Source: Flavobacterium sp. ZT3R18 (GTDB taxonomy: Bacteria; Bacteroidota; Bacteroidia; Flavobacteriales; Flavobacteriaceae). From it: a stretch of 64,000 nucleotides of DNA. Of this stretch, positions 52,275 through 61,169 are shown piece after piece (the first letter of the stretch is position 1; every line of letters begins with the position of its first letter). The notes beneath the pieces were generated by a model that worked only from the letters and a program-made list of their open reading frames with translations, was not told the DNA's origin and did not search any database. The position numbers and the translations under genes were made by a program. The DNA lies in assembly GCF_007097385.1 (NCBI RefSeq), contig NZ_VJZS01000004.1:62001-126000 (forward strand), in the 5' to 3' direction.

Positions 52275-52304
52275 AAAAAGCTCCTTTATAGGGGCTTTTT
52301 TTGT
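52275..52304 (+). terminator. Terminator after rpsT
   Basis: Arms AAAAAGCTCC and GGGGCTTTTT with loop TTTATA and a T tract, 24 bases after the stop codon. Confidence 0.85.
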
Positions 52305-52322
52305 GACTTCTTTTGAGATCTT

Positions 52323-52730
52323 TTATATTTTGTTTCTTAAATCATCAAGCATTAATGACGTAATGGGTTTGGGTAAGAAATCTATAACTATAGGGTAGGT
52401 TTTAGATTTGTTGATATCTTCGGGGTCTATGGTTGAAGATAAAATAATAACCTTGATGTTGTTGAAATTAAGATATTCAGCTGTATTAAAGAGGTCTAAA
52501 AACTCCCAGCCGCCCATTACAGGCATGTTTAGGTCAAGGAATATTAATTGAGGTTGGTTTGTGATGTTGTTTTGGTTGGGTGTGTTTTTTAATGATTTAA
52601 AAAAATCTAAAGCCTCTTCTCCGTTTTGAGCGGTTATTATTTCTTTTGAAAAGATGGCTTTGCTAATGACTTTTTTTAAAAGCATTAAGGCTATGGGGTC
52701 GTCGTCAATACACATGATTAGGTCTAGCAT
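52323..52730 (-). CDS. Single-domain response regulator
   Basis: A 135-residue receiver domain with no output domain: acidic pocket in CIDDDPIALMLL, phosphoacceptor Asp in IFLDLNMPVMGGWEF (about residue 71), and the switch Lys in DFLPKP. Such proteins, like Rcp1 or CheY, act by protein contact or as phosphorelay links. It starts five bases after the stop of the PAS histidine kinase gene, so the two are a pair. The target is not encoded here. Confidence 0.88.
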   Translation of the reverse strand: MLDLIMCIDDDPIALMLLKKVISKAIFSKEIITAQNGEEALDFFKSLKNTPNQNNITNQPQLIFLDLNMPVMGGWEFLDLFNTAEYLNFNNIKVIILSSTIDPEDINKSKTYPIVIDFLPKPITSLMLDDLRNKI

Positions 52731-52735
52731 TTTTT

Positions 52736-54445
52736 TTAGGCTTTAAGTGTTAATGTAAAAGTGGTTCCTTTGTTTACTTCGCTTTCGATGTCAATTGTAC
52801 CTCCCATGGATTCTATTTGAGATTTTACCAAATACAACCCTAGTCCTTTGCTGTCAGGGTAATTGTGGAATCGTTGGTACAATCCAAATATCTTGTCTTT
52901 ATTTCGTTTTAAATCTATTCCGATTCCGTTGTCTTTAAATACGATGATAATGGCATTGTTGATTTTGGTACTGGTGATTTCTATAGTTAGTTTTCGATCT
53001 TCAGATCTGTATTTGATGGCGTTGGTTAGTAGGTTTAAAATAATGCTTTCAAAAAAAACTTTGTTTGTGTGTAATGTAGTGATGTCTCCGAAGTTGATCT
53101 TCAAGTCAGGTTTGTATAATTCTATTTGAAAATGCAGCTGATTGAAAACGTTTTGAAAAACATCTTTGATTGAAATCGCTTCGTTTTGTAAAGAAGAATT
53201 GTCTCTTATGCTAATTACCTTTGCTAGATCGTTTATGGTTTCGTTTAGTAAATGAGTAGATTTATGAAAGCCTGTTAGGATTTCTTTTAATTCTTCGTCT
53301 TCAATAGGAATGTCTTCTATTAGATTTAATAATCCGATTAAGTTAGATAGTGGAGATCTTAGGTTGTGTGAGGTTATGTAGGAGAATTGTTTTAGGTCTT
53401 TGTTGTTTTGTGTTAGTTCTCGAATGAAGTGTTCTTTTTCTCTTTCGGCTTTCTTTTCCTCTGTAATGTCTCTTTGAATAGAGATCCAGTGCGAAAGTTC
53501 GTGTTCAGAGTTATAGACGGGGATAAAAGAGAGTCTAACCCAGTATTCTGATTGGTCTTTTCTGTAGCAAATGATTTCTAGAAGGCATTCTTCTTTGCGG
53601 GTTATGGCGTTGATTAGTTTTTTTAGCTCCTGAATATCGGAGTTTTTCCCTATGAATAGATTTGGGGATTCGCCTATTATTTCGAGTACTTCGTAGCCAG
53701 ACATATTGATGTAGGCTGGGTTTGCAAAAACTATTCTCGGAATCTGACCTTCATTAGATTTGGGCTCTGTGATAATGATGGAGTCTTTGGCTTGGGTAAA
53801 AACGGTCTCTAGTAATTTCAGTCGGTTTTCTTCTTCTTTTTGTTTAGTTATGTCTTGGATGGCTCCAATCATCCGAACGGCTTTTCCGTTTTCGTCTTTT
53901 AGAATAAAACCTCTGTCAAGTACGTATTTGTAAGTGTTGTCGGCGCATTTAAAACGGTATTGGTCTTGCCACTTTTCGGTCTTTTGTTCTAAAAAAGAAT
54001 AGAGTTTGACAGACATTTTGATACTATCTTCGGGGTGGATGTTGTTGAACCACCATTTAGAATTGTTTTCGACTTGATTTTGTTTGTATCCAAAGATGCC
54101 TTTTATTCCCTTATTCCAAGTTAGGTTGTCTTCGGGGATTTTCCAGTCCCAGATTGTATCGCTGGTGGCTTTCGCAACGATGTCGTATTTTTCGTTAGAT
54201 TCTTTTATTTTGTTGTTGGTTTGTTTTAGATTTTTATAGAATTCGACATTTCTCATGTCGTTCTTGTGTAGGATGTATCTAAAGAATAAACCAGTGATGG
54301 TAATGATGATAATGTCTTTGATGAAGCTGTATAGGTAGCAATCAGAATGCGAGCTATACATTTTTAATAATTTAAAGCTAATTATAGCTGTAAATAATGA
54401 AAAAAGAATGTAGAAAGCGGCTATTTGATCGGTTTTGTTTTTCAT
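52736..54445 (-). CDS. PAS-domain sensor histidine kinase
   Basis: A 569-residue kinase. Two transmembrane helices (about 9-28 and 42-60) form a short membrane anchor, and two PAS domains follow (about 84-205, with WDWKIPEDNLTWN and PAC motif IGAIQDITKQ; and about 210-335, with VFANPAYINMSGYE). The HisKA region has His in YITSHNLRSPLSN; the ATPase domain has ILNLLTNAIKY, DNGIGIDLKRN and GLGLYLVKSQ. The sensing is probably intracellular, through the PAS domains. It is paired with the single-domain regulator downstream and divergent from typA. Confidence 0.9.
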   Translation of the reverse strand: MKNKTDQIAAFYILFSLFTAIISFKLLKMYSSHSDCYLYSFIKDIIIITITGLFFRYILHKNDMRNVEFYKNLKQTNNKIKESNEKYDIVAKATSDTIWDWKIPEDNLTWNKGIKGIFGYKQNQVENNSKWWFNNIHPEDSIKMSVKLYSFLEQKTEKWQDQYRFKCADNTYKYVLDRGFILKDENGKAVRMIGAIQDITKQKEEENRLKLLETVFTQAKDSIIITEPKSNEGQIPRIVFANPAYINMSGYEVLEIIGESPNLFIGKNSDIQELKKLINAITRKEECLLEIICYRKDQSEYWVRLSFIPVYNSEHELSHWISIQRDITEEKKAEREKEHFIRELTQNNKDLKQFSYITSHNLRSPLSNLIGLLNLIEDIPIEDEELKEILTGFHKSTHLLNETINDLAKVISIRDNSSLQNEAISIKDVFQNVFNQLHFQIELYKPDLKINFGDITTLHTNKVFFESIILNLLTNAIKYRSEDRKLTIEITSTKINNAIIIVFKDNGIGIDLKRNKDKIFGLYQRFHNYPDSKGLGLYLVKSQIESMGGTIDIESEVNKGTTFTLTLKA

Positions 54446-54592
54446 TACTCAAATGTAAAAAAAATATTGTCAAAGATTAAAATTTCGATAATAATATAAT
54501 TAAAAGATTGATTTAATAGGGCACTTTAACTGTTTATGTGTTAACAAAATAGCAAACTATTGCATAAAGGTTTTTTATATCAAAATAAAGTG

Positions 54593-54600
54593 TACCTTTG
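54593..54600 (+). promoter_or_regulatory. Candidate -7 element of typA
   Basis: TACCTTTG, a perfect TAnnTTTG, 19 bases before the ATG. The closest TTG (54560) is 30 bases upstream, so the -33 box is not consensus. Confidence 0.5.
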
Positions 54601-54619
54601 CACCCATTAAAAATCACAG

Positions 54620-56416
54620 ATGGAAGCTATTAGAAACATTGCAATTATTGCCCACGTCGATCACGGTAAAACAACTTTGGTTGATAAAATTATGTATCAC
54701 TGTCAATTATTTCGTGACAACGAAAATACAGGTGATTTAATTCTTGATAACAACGACTTAGAGCGTGAAAGAGGTATTACTATTACTTCAAAGAATGTTT
54801 CGGTTCAGTATAAAGGTACAAAAATCAATATTATCGATACTCCTGGTCACGCCGATTTTGGTGGTGAGGTAGAGCGTGTATTGAATATGGCTGATGGAGT
54901 TTGTCTTTTGGTAGATGCTTTTGAAGGGCCAATGCCACAAACGCGTTTTGTATTACAAAAAGCTATTGACTTAGGATTAAAACCATGCGTTGTAATCAAT
55001 AAAGTAGATAAAGAAAACTGTACTCCTGAAGAAGTTCATGAAAAAGTTTTTGACTTAATGTTTGAATTAGGTGCTACTGAAGAGCAATTGGATTTTCCAG
55101 CTGTTTACGGTTCAGCTAAAAATAACTGGATGTCTGACCATTGGGAAAACGTAACTGATAATGTAGAAGCATTATTGGATATGGTTCTTACTCATGTACC
55201 AGCTCCTAAAGTTTCGGAAGGAACTCCTCAAATGTTGATTACATCTTTAGATTTCTCAGCTTTTACAGGTCGTATCGCTATCGGTCGTCTTGAAAGAGGT
55301 GTTTTGAAAGAAGGTATGGCAATCTCTCTTGCAAAAAGAGACGGTACTGTTTTGAAATCACGTATCAAAGAACTTCATACTTTTGAAGGTCTTGGGCGTA
55401 AAAAAGTACAAGAAGTAATTGCTGGAGATATCTGTGCTGTTATTGGTATTGAAGGATTTGAAATTGGAGATACTATCTGTGATATTGATAATCCGGAGGC
55501 GTTGAAAACAATTGATATTGACGAGCCTACTATGAGTATGTTGTTTACAATTAATGATTCTCCTTTCTTCGGAAAAGATGGTAAATTTGTAACTTCTCGT
55601 CATATTAGAGAACGTTTGACAAAAGAATTAGAAAAAAACTTAGCAATGAAATTGGGTGAAACTGATTCTGCTGATAAGTTTATGGTTTTTGGTCGTGGTG
55701 TACTTCACTTGTCTGTTCTTATCGAAACGATGAGAAGAGAAGGGTATGAGTTACAAATCGGTCAACCACAGGTTATTATCAAAGAAATTGATGGTAAAAA
55801 ATGTGAGCCTATTGAGGAATTGACAATCGACTTACCAGAAACTCTTTCGGGAAGAGCGGTAGAGTTTGTTTCTTTCCGTAAAGGAGAAATGTTGAGTATG
55901 GAAACTAAAGGGGAACGTATGATTATAAAATTTAATATTCCATCACGTGGAATTATTGGATTGCGTAACCAATTGCTTACTGCTACTGCTGGTGAGGCTA
56001 TTATGGCACATCGTTTTATTGGATATGAGCCTTACAAAGGTGAAATTTCTGGACGTAACAAAGGTTCATTGATTTCTATGGAAAAAGGAAAAGCTATTCC
56101 TTATTCTATCGATAAATTGCAAGATCGTGGTAGATTCTTCGTTAATCCTAATGATGAAATTTACGAAGGTCAAGTAATTGGAGAAAACTCTCGTAGCGAT
56201 GATATGTGTGTGAACGTGACTAAAGAGAAAAAACAATCTAACGTTCGTTCTTCTGGAAATGATGATAAAGCTAGAATTATTCCTCCAGTTATTTTCTCTC
56301 TTGAAGAAGCTTTAGAGTACATTCAAAAAGATGAGTATGTTGAGGTAACTCCAAAAAACATCCGTTTGAGAAAAATCTATTTGACAGAAACTGATAGAAA
56401 AAGATTTAAATTCTAA
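54620..56416 (+). CDS. typA: Translational GTPase TypA/BipA
   Basis: A 598-residue ribosome-associated GTPase. G1 is [11 protein letters not shown]2 lies in [10 protein letters not shown]3 is DTPGHADF, and G4 is NKVD. Elongation-factor domains II, III and V follow, then the TypA-specific C-terminal domain ([28 protein letters not shown]). TypA is needed for ribosome assembly and stress adaptation. It is monocistronic, and a strong terminator follows. No frameshift or truncation is seen, and the length is normal for the family (about 600). Confidence 0.96.
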   Translation: MEAIRNIAIIAHVDHGKTTLVDKIMYHCQLFRDNENTGDLILDNNDLERERGITITSKNVSVQYKGTKINIIDTPGHADFGGEVERVLNMADGVCLLVDAFEGPMPQTRFVLQKAIDLGLKPCVVINKVDKENCTPEEVHEKVFDLMFELGATEEQLDFPAVYGSAKNNWMSDHWENVTDNVEALLDMVLTHVPAPKVSEGTPQMLITSLDFSAFTGRIAIGRLERGVLKEGMAISLAKRDGTVLKSRIKELHTFEGLGRKKVQEVIAGDICAVIGIEGFEIGDTICDIDNPEALKTIDIDEPTMSMLFTINDSPFFGKDGKFVTSRHIRERLTKELEKNLAMKLGETDSADKFMVFGRGVLHLSVLIETMRREGYELQIGQPQVIIKEIDGKKCEPIEELTIDLPETLSGRAVEFVSFRKGEMLSMETKGERMIIKFNIPSRGIIGLRNQLLTATAGEAIMAHRFIGYEPYKGEISGRNKGSLISMEKGKAIPYSIDKLQDRGRFFVNPNDEIYEGQVIGENSRSDDMCVNVTKEKKQSNVRSSGNDDKARIIPPVIFSLEEALEYIQKDEYVEVTPKNIRLRKIYLTETDRKRFKF

Positions 56417-56440
56417 AAGATTTAAATTTTAATAATTAAA

Positions 56441-56479
56441 AATCCCAAATTCCTAAGTACTGGAATTTGGGATTTTTTT
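56441..56479 (+). terminator. Terminator of typA
   Basis: Perfect arms AATCCCAAATTCC and GGAATTTGGGATT with an eight-base loop and T tail, 25 bases after the stop codon. Confidence 0.9.
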
Positions 56480-56543
56480 GTGTGTGATTTGAAAACTAAT
56501 TGTGTGGGAATAGAAAAATTTCTTGGTCTACGTGAGCGTGAGT

Positions 56544-56650
56544 GATAGTAGCTAGCTACCGAAGTAGCGCGGATAGCACGACCTCATAAATAGAAAGGGC
56601 CGACTCACCAGTACGATGAGTCGGCCCTTTCTATTTATGGGGTCACGCCC
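56544..56650. repeat. Structured element with CGAA-loop hairpin, copy 2
   Basis: GCTAC-CGAA-GTAGC (56555-56568) is followed by a near-perfect hairpin of about 30 base pairs (56580-56644) closed by GACC/GGGGTC and ending ACGCCC. The plan is that of 47148-47268, with other stem bases. It lies between the convergent typA and sorting-domain genes. Confidence 0.75.
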
Positions 56651-56661
56651 TAATTATTATT

Positions 56662-59600
56662 TTACCTTTTTAACGAAAAATGTCCTTTGGCTTCTCGGCC
56701 GTCTTCTAGTTTTATAGTGTACCAATAATCGTCGGCAGGCATTGGGTTTCCTGTATAGGTGCCATCCCAGCCATTGCTAGAGGGAAGTACTTGTTTGATT
56801 ACTTTTCCGTATCGGTCGTAAATGAAGATCTGAGCGGCTGTATTGAATGTTTCATTTACTCCTTTAATGTTCCAGTAATCATTGTAACCGTCATTGTTTG
56901 GTGAGAAAAAGAGAGGGATACCGAGTACCGAAATAGTTTTCTTTAACGTTCCGCAGCCTTTTCTATCGTTGATGTAAACGTCATGAATTCCTGAGGATAC
57001 ATTACTAAAGTAATTGGATTCTTGAAAGGGACCATTGGGCAAATCGATACTGTATTCGTAATTTCCTTGCCCCGAACTATTTACTGTAACGGTGTTGGAT
57101 TCTGATAAATCTTCGATGGTAATGGAGTCCAGATGCGCAATATCGGATGCGGTAACTGTAATGTTTCTGGAGCGATAGCATTTTTTTTGTGTTGCTGCTG
57201 TTAGGGTATAAACTGCCGCTTTATTGACCTTTAAAGTGGCGTTTGTTTCGCCTGGAATTGCAATATTGTCTTTTGTCCAAAGATAAGTATAATCACTAAT
57301 GGGTGTGTTGCCAATAAGTCCAGCATCTAGTTTTACAAAAACACTAGGCAAATTTAAGCAGACCATTTGATCGCTGGCATGACTGTTGTTGGTGTCTATA
57401 TTTGGAGTGGGATTTACTTGAAGCGAGACGAAAGCTCCCAGACCAAAGCAAGAATTGTCGAGATTATTTTCTATTCTAACCCAAATTTGTTGTTGATTGG
57501 GAGTTGTGTTTCTATAGCTGGAAGGATTAAGAATAGCATTGGTTTCGGCTAAAGCATCGGCTTCGGTGGGGTAGAATTTTATGGAATAGATAGAGTTTGG
57601 GGTGGGAAGTAATGCTTGAATATCAGTAATGACGCTAGCAAAATTGAAAGCGGTAATACCATCTTTATCGTCATTTACAGCATCTATATAATCATCACAA
57701 CTTTCAAAATTTCTTTTGAAAGTAGGATTGATTTGGGTATTCGAAATGATGAGATCCAATTGTGCCACACTAAAACAGCCATTTGCATTTTCGACTCTTG
57801 TCCAAATATTCTTGTTGGCGCTTGCAAAAGCAATAGGGTTTGAAATAAGTACGGCAGTATCTTTTGTGTTCGCTCCTGCCGAAGAGGTGTAATACGTAAA
57901 AGTTTCGTTGGTGTAATTGGTAGAGATAAAACTGTTTTTCTCGGTTATATTAAAGTTGGAAATCCCATCGGTATCATTATCACATTGCACGATGGTAATT
58001 GGAGTGCTTAGAGCGGGCAAAGCAAGAATTGTCAACGTTGCAGCCGAAGAGGTTAATCCGCAGCTGTTATTAATTTTGTTTAAAACGACACGGTATTGAT
58101 ACGCATTCATGGTTGTACTGATTTTTGTAATCAATAATGAAGTCGTTTTGGTTCCGGTGTAAATAGCGTTGTTTGCTACTGCATTCCAAGTATTACCACT
58201 ATCGGTAGACAGTTGCCATTGAAAACTATCAGCATTTGAATCAATACTAAAAATGGCATTTTGCAATTCGCAAATGGATTGATTTTTGGGTTGTTTGGTT
58301 ATAAGTATTGGGTTGGAAATGATATAGTTGTTGTTTGGAGTAGTGTAACCGTTAGTGCTCGTTACTATTCCATTAGAGTTTACTGCAACGGGACTGTTTC
58401 CTAGTTGACCGTCAAAGTTAGGGTCAGTAAATCCGGCTTCAATAACATCATTGCACAAATCATTATCACTATCCAGTTCAGTGTGGTTTTTTATTCCATC
58501 GGCATCGGTGTCTGAAACGCTGTAGTTTAAAGTTCCGTTGTCAGCGGTTGTTTCTAATGCATCGGCTAGTCCGTTTGAACCAAAGGCAGTTCCATCAATT
58601 ATTCCGTTTTTATTATTGTCTAAAGCTGGGCTACCAGACTCGACCAAATCGTAAATTCCGTCATTGTCACTGTCTAAATCAAGATAGTCGGGAACGGTGT
58701 CACTATCAGAATCGATTGGGTTTGTTAGGGGTTCGAAAATTTCATCCAATCCATTTAAATTGGTATCGGTATTCGATAATGCTTTGGGTACTTTTTGGCT
58801 TTCAACGGCGTCTGGAATTCCATCATTGTCACTGTCTAGATCCAATTGATCGGGTGTTCCATCTCCATCAGTATCTTTTCGAACACAAGTAGCTATGAGT
58901 TTAAAAGTAGATTTGTTTCCGTCGCTGTCCGAGAGATTTTTATGGGTAATTTTGAAAGATTTTGTTTGATACGACTGAAATTTGAAGGTACCAGTTCCTG
59001 CTGGGAGAGGAACGCTTCCGTTGAGCCTAAATCGAATTTCGAAAGATGAAAATTGAGTAACACCACTTTCGTATATTCCGTCATAATTAGTGTCGATTAA
59101 TAGTTGATCGGTTGGGTTTAAAACGGTAATGGTTTTGTCTATATCTGAATTTATAATATATTCAGTATTACTGTTGATTAAATCGGTTGCAATCGCAGTA
59201 GTTGGATATTCTAAACTTATATTGATGGGGGTGGTAAAATTCAAAGTATAAGCAGTATAAAAACCTTTTCCTGCCAGCACTTCTGTGACAAAACTACCAT
59301 CAGTTTTTCCAACAAAGGGAATTGGAGCAGCAGGAGTAGAATTTGTTACTGCACCGGAAAAAGTATTGGAATAGGAAGAACCTATAGCAACTATTCCTGA
59401 ATTAGGATTGGAACTGTTGATGTCCAGATTACCATAGGATTCTGAGCAGTTTACTATTCCGTCGTTGTCATAATCAATATCAATATTGTCATCGACTAAA
59501 TCATTATCATAGTTGGTTGGACATTCACTCACCGGAATTTTATCCGAAAAAATATTGCTTAAACAGTTCGAAATACTACCTTTTACCTGATAAAAACCAG

Positions 59601-61146
59601 GTTGAGTAGGTGTATAGCTATTATTTGTAGCCAATGGAATTGCGATATTATCTTTGTACCATTGAAAAATATCATAGGAGGATAATGTATTGATTTTTAA
59701 AACAACATTCGGAATACAAGCGGAATTAGCAATAGCGATTTTATCGGATACAATTTCAGGTTTTAGATCAAAACCAGAATAATAACCGCCATAGGTTGCA
59801 AAACCATTAGTTCCAAAATAAGATACATACACTTGTTTACTTGATTTTACGGCTATATTTCCGGATAAATTGTATATGGTGTATCGTACAAAAGTTAAAT
59901 TCCCTACAATAGGAATGGGGGGAGTTGTAATAGGTACACTATTTAGCATTACAGTTGCTCCATTTTCGGTTACAATATTTAAAACACCATTGAATTCTGT
60001 GTTTCCAATGGATTGGATCATAGGAATATTATCTACTGTGTTGGGGGTAGAACAATTTATGGGTGGGACAAAAAATAAGTTTTGATTGGCAGGCGTAGCA
60101 GATCCTGCAATACTTTGATAGGCAAATACATTTTGGCTTGTCGTTACATATAAATTTCCATCTATGAAGTGAGCTCCATCCAAGGCAATGTATTCTCCTT
60201 TATTAAGTGTTGTAACGGGAATAGAATTTCCATTAAGAAAAACTTGGGTTTGGTTTGAATGGGCAACTAATAGTACACGCTCTAATTCATCTGTTCCAAT
60301 TCCTTTTACAAAAATATACTCTTTTCCTGTCTTTTCTAAGGAAACAATTTGGTCAAAACCTACATCTCTCCCAGGAGGTGTCATGACACCATTTTGATTT
60401 GGCTCCATGACTGTACTGTTGCTTCCTCCAAAAGAACCTGAATTTACAACTACAGGTTTATCGGATGCGACTAATGCCCCAATTATTTTTGAACTATTAG
60501 AGCTTGTTTGTATGTTGTTGTAGTTCTCTAATGCCAAAACATAGCTTTCATTTTTGTTTAAAGTAATGGTTATTGGTCCAGTTATAACGGTTCCGTTTGT
60601 GAGTATTGTCCCGTTTGGAATATTAGAAATGGTTATTTTTGTTCCGTTCTCGGTAGATAATATCGATGCGAAGTTTAATAAAGTAGGGTCAAAAAGCGGA
60701 TTCAACATGGCACCTAGTCTAAATACAGTACCTAATGCACTATTTCCTTTAGAAACTAATCCTCCGGCGTGATTATACCCTCCATTATTATTTATTCCCG
60801 CATTGACTCTGGCGCTTACATAAATTAAATCTTCTGCCTCTATGATGTATCCTTTGTTTTTTACAATGCCGATGTTTGTATTTGGAGTGAATAATTGGGT
60901 GTTATCTCCAGAGCCAATGTCATATCTATAAGGACTTGTGCTATTAACAGTTGCATTGATTACAGCTCCGCCAATAGTTATGATTTTAAAATTTACATTT
61001 TTTGTGCTTGGTGTCGAGATGTATAAATATTGGTCTTCGACTAATCCATTTGCTGAAATTAGTGGTGGTATATAATGGGTTTTACTAAATTGGGCAAAAC
61101 AACTAATCGATAAAAAAGTAAAAATATAGAGTAAAGCTTTTTTCAT
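56662..61146 (-). CDS. Large type IX secretion cargo with type B sorting domain and TSP3-like repeats
   Basis: A 1494-residue surface protein. Residues 1-18 are a signal peptide. A long N-terminal beta-rich region (to about 480) resembles IgGFc-binding-like domains of bacterial surface proteins. An Ig-like unit of about 60 residues (SDKIAIANSACIPNVVLKIN) follows. From about 545 to 900 there are Asp/Asn-rich calcium-binding thrombospondin type 3-like repeats (DTDGDGTPDQLDLDSDNDGIPD). The C-terminal 90 residues are the type B sorting domain (FFSPNNDGYNDYWNIKG ... DDYWYTIKLEDG), recognised by the type IX machinery with a PorP/SprF-like partner. It is probably adhesive. It lies 23 bases after the companion gene. 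Confidence 0.88.
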   Translation of the reverse strand: MKKALLYIFTFLSISCFAQFSKTHYIPPLISANGLVEDQYLYISTPSTKNVNFKIITIGGAVINATVNSTSPYRYDIGSGDNTQLFTPNTNIGIVKNKGYIIEAEDLIYVSARVNAGINNNGGYNHAGGLVSKGNSALGTVFRLGAMLNPLFDPTLLNFASILSTENGTKITISNIPNGTILTNGTVITGPITITLNKNESYVLALENYNNIQTSSNSSKIIGALVASDKPVVVNSGSFGGSNSTVMEPNQNGVMTPPGRDVGFDQIVSLEKTGKEYIFVKGIGTDELERVLLVAHSNQTQVFLNGNSIPVTTLNKGEYIALDGAHFIDGNLYVTTSQNVFAYQSIAGSATPANQNLFFVPPINCSTPNTVDNIPMIQSIGNTEFNGVLNIVTENGATVMLNSVPITTPPIPIVGNLTFVRYTIYNLSGNIAVKSSKQVYVSYFGTNGFATYGGYYSGFDLKPEIVSDKIAIANSACIPNVVLKINTLSSYDIFQWYKDNIAIPLATNNSYTPTQPGFYQVKGSISNCLSNIFSDKIPVSECPTNYDNDLVDDNIDIDYDNDGIVNCSESYGNLDINSSNPNSGIVAIGSSYSNTFSGAVTNSTPAAPIPFVGKTDGSFVTEVLAGKGFYTAYTLNFTTPINISLEYPTTAIATDLINSNTEYIINSDIDKTITVLNPTDQLLIDTNYDGIYESGVTQFSSFEIRFRLNGSVPLPAGTGTFKFQSYQTKSFKITHKNLSDSDGNKSTFKLIATCVRKDTDGDGTPDQLDLDSDNDGIPDAVESQKVPKALSNTDTNLNGLDEIFEPLTNPIDSDSDTVPDYLDLDSDNDGIYDLVESGSPALDNNKNGIIDGTAFGSNGLADALETTADNGTLNYSVSDTDADGIKNHTELDSDNDLCNDVIEAGFTDPNFDGQLGNSPVAVNSNGIVTSTNGYTTPNNNYIISNPILITKQPKNQSICELQNAIFSIDSNADSFQWQLSTDSGNTWNAVANNAIYTGTKTTSLLITKISTTMNAYQYRVVLNKINNSCGLTSSAATLTILALPALSTPITIVQCDNDTDGISNFNITEKNSFISTNYTNETFTYYTSSAGANTKDTAVLISNPIAFASANKNIWTRVENANGCFSVAQLDLIISNTQINPTFKRNFESCDDYIDAVNDDKDGITAFNFASVITDIQALLPTPNSIYSIKFYPTEADALAETNAILNPSSYRNTTPNQQQIWVRIENNLDNSCFGLGAFVSLQVNPTPNIDTNNSHASDQMVCLNLPSVFVKLDAGLIGNTPISDYTYLWTKDNIAIPGETNATLKVNKAAVYTLTAATQKKCYRSRNITVTASDIAHLDSITIEDLSESNTVTVNSSGQGNYEYSIDLPNGPFQESNYFSNVSSGIHDVYINDRKGCGTLKKTISVLGIPLFFSPNNDGYNDYWNIKGVNETFNTAAQIFIYDRYGKVIKQVLPSSNGWDGTYTGNPMPADDYWYTIKLEDGREAKGHFSLKR

Positions 61147-61169
61147 TTGATAAAAATAGCAAAATAAAG

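Noticed and set aside
56544..56650. Simple terminator of typA
   Set aside because: typA already has a strong terminator at 56441-56479, and this element shares its plan with the one at 47148-47268.
58548..58892. Frame of 114 codons opposite the TSP3-like repeats
   Set aside because: It arises from the repeated Asp/Asn codons of the sense gene and has no recognisable protein.
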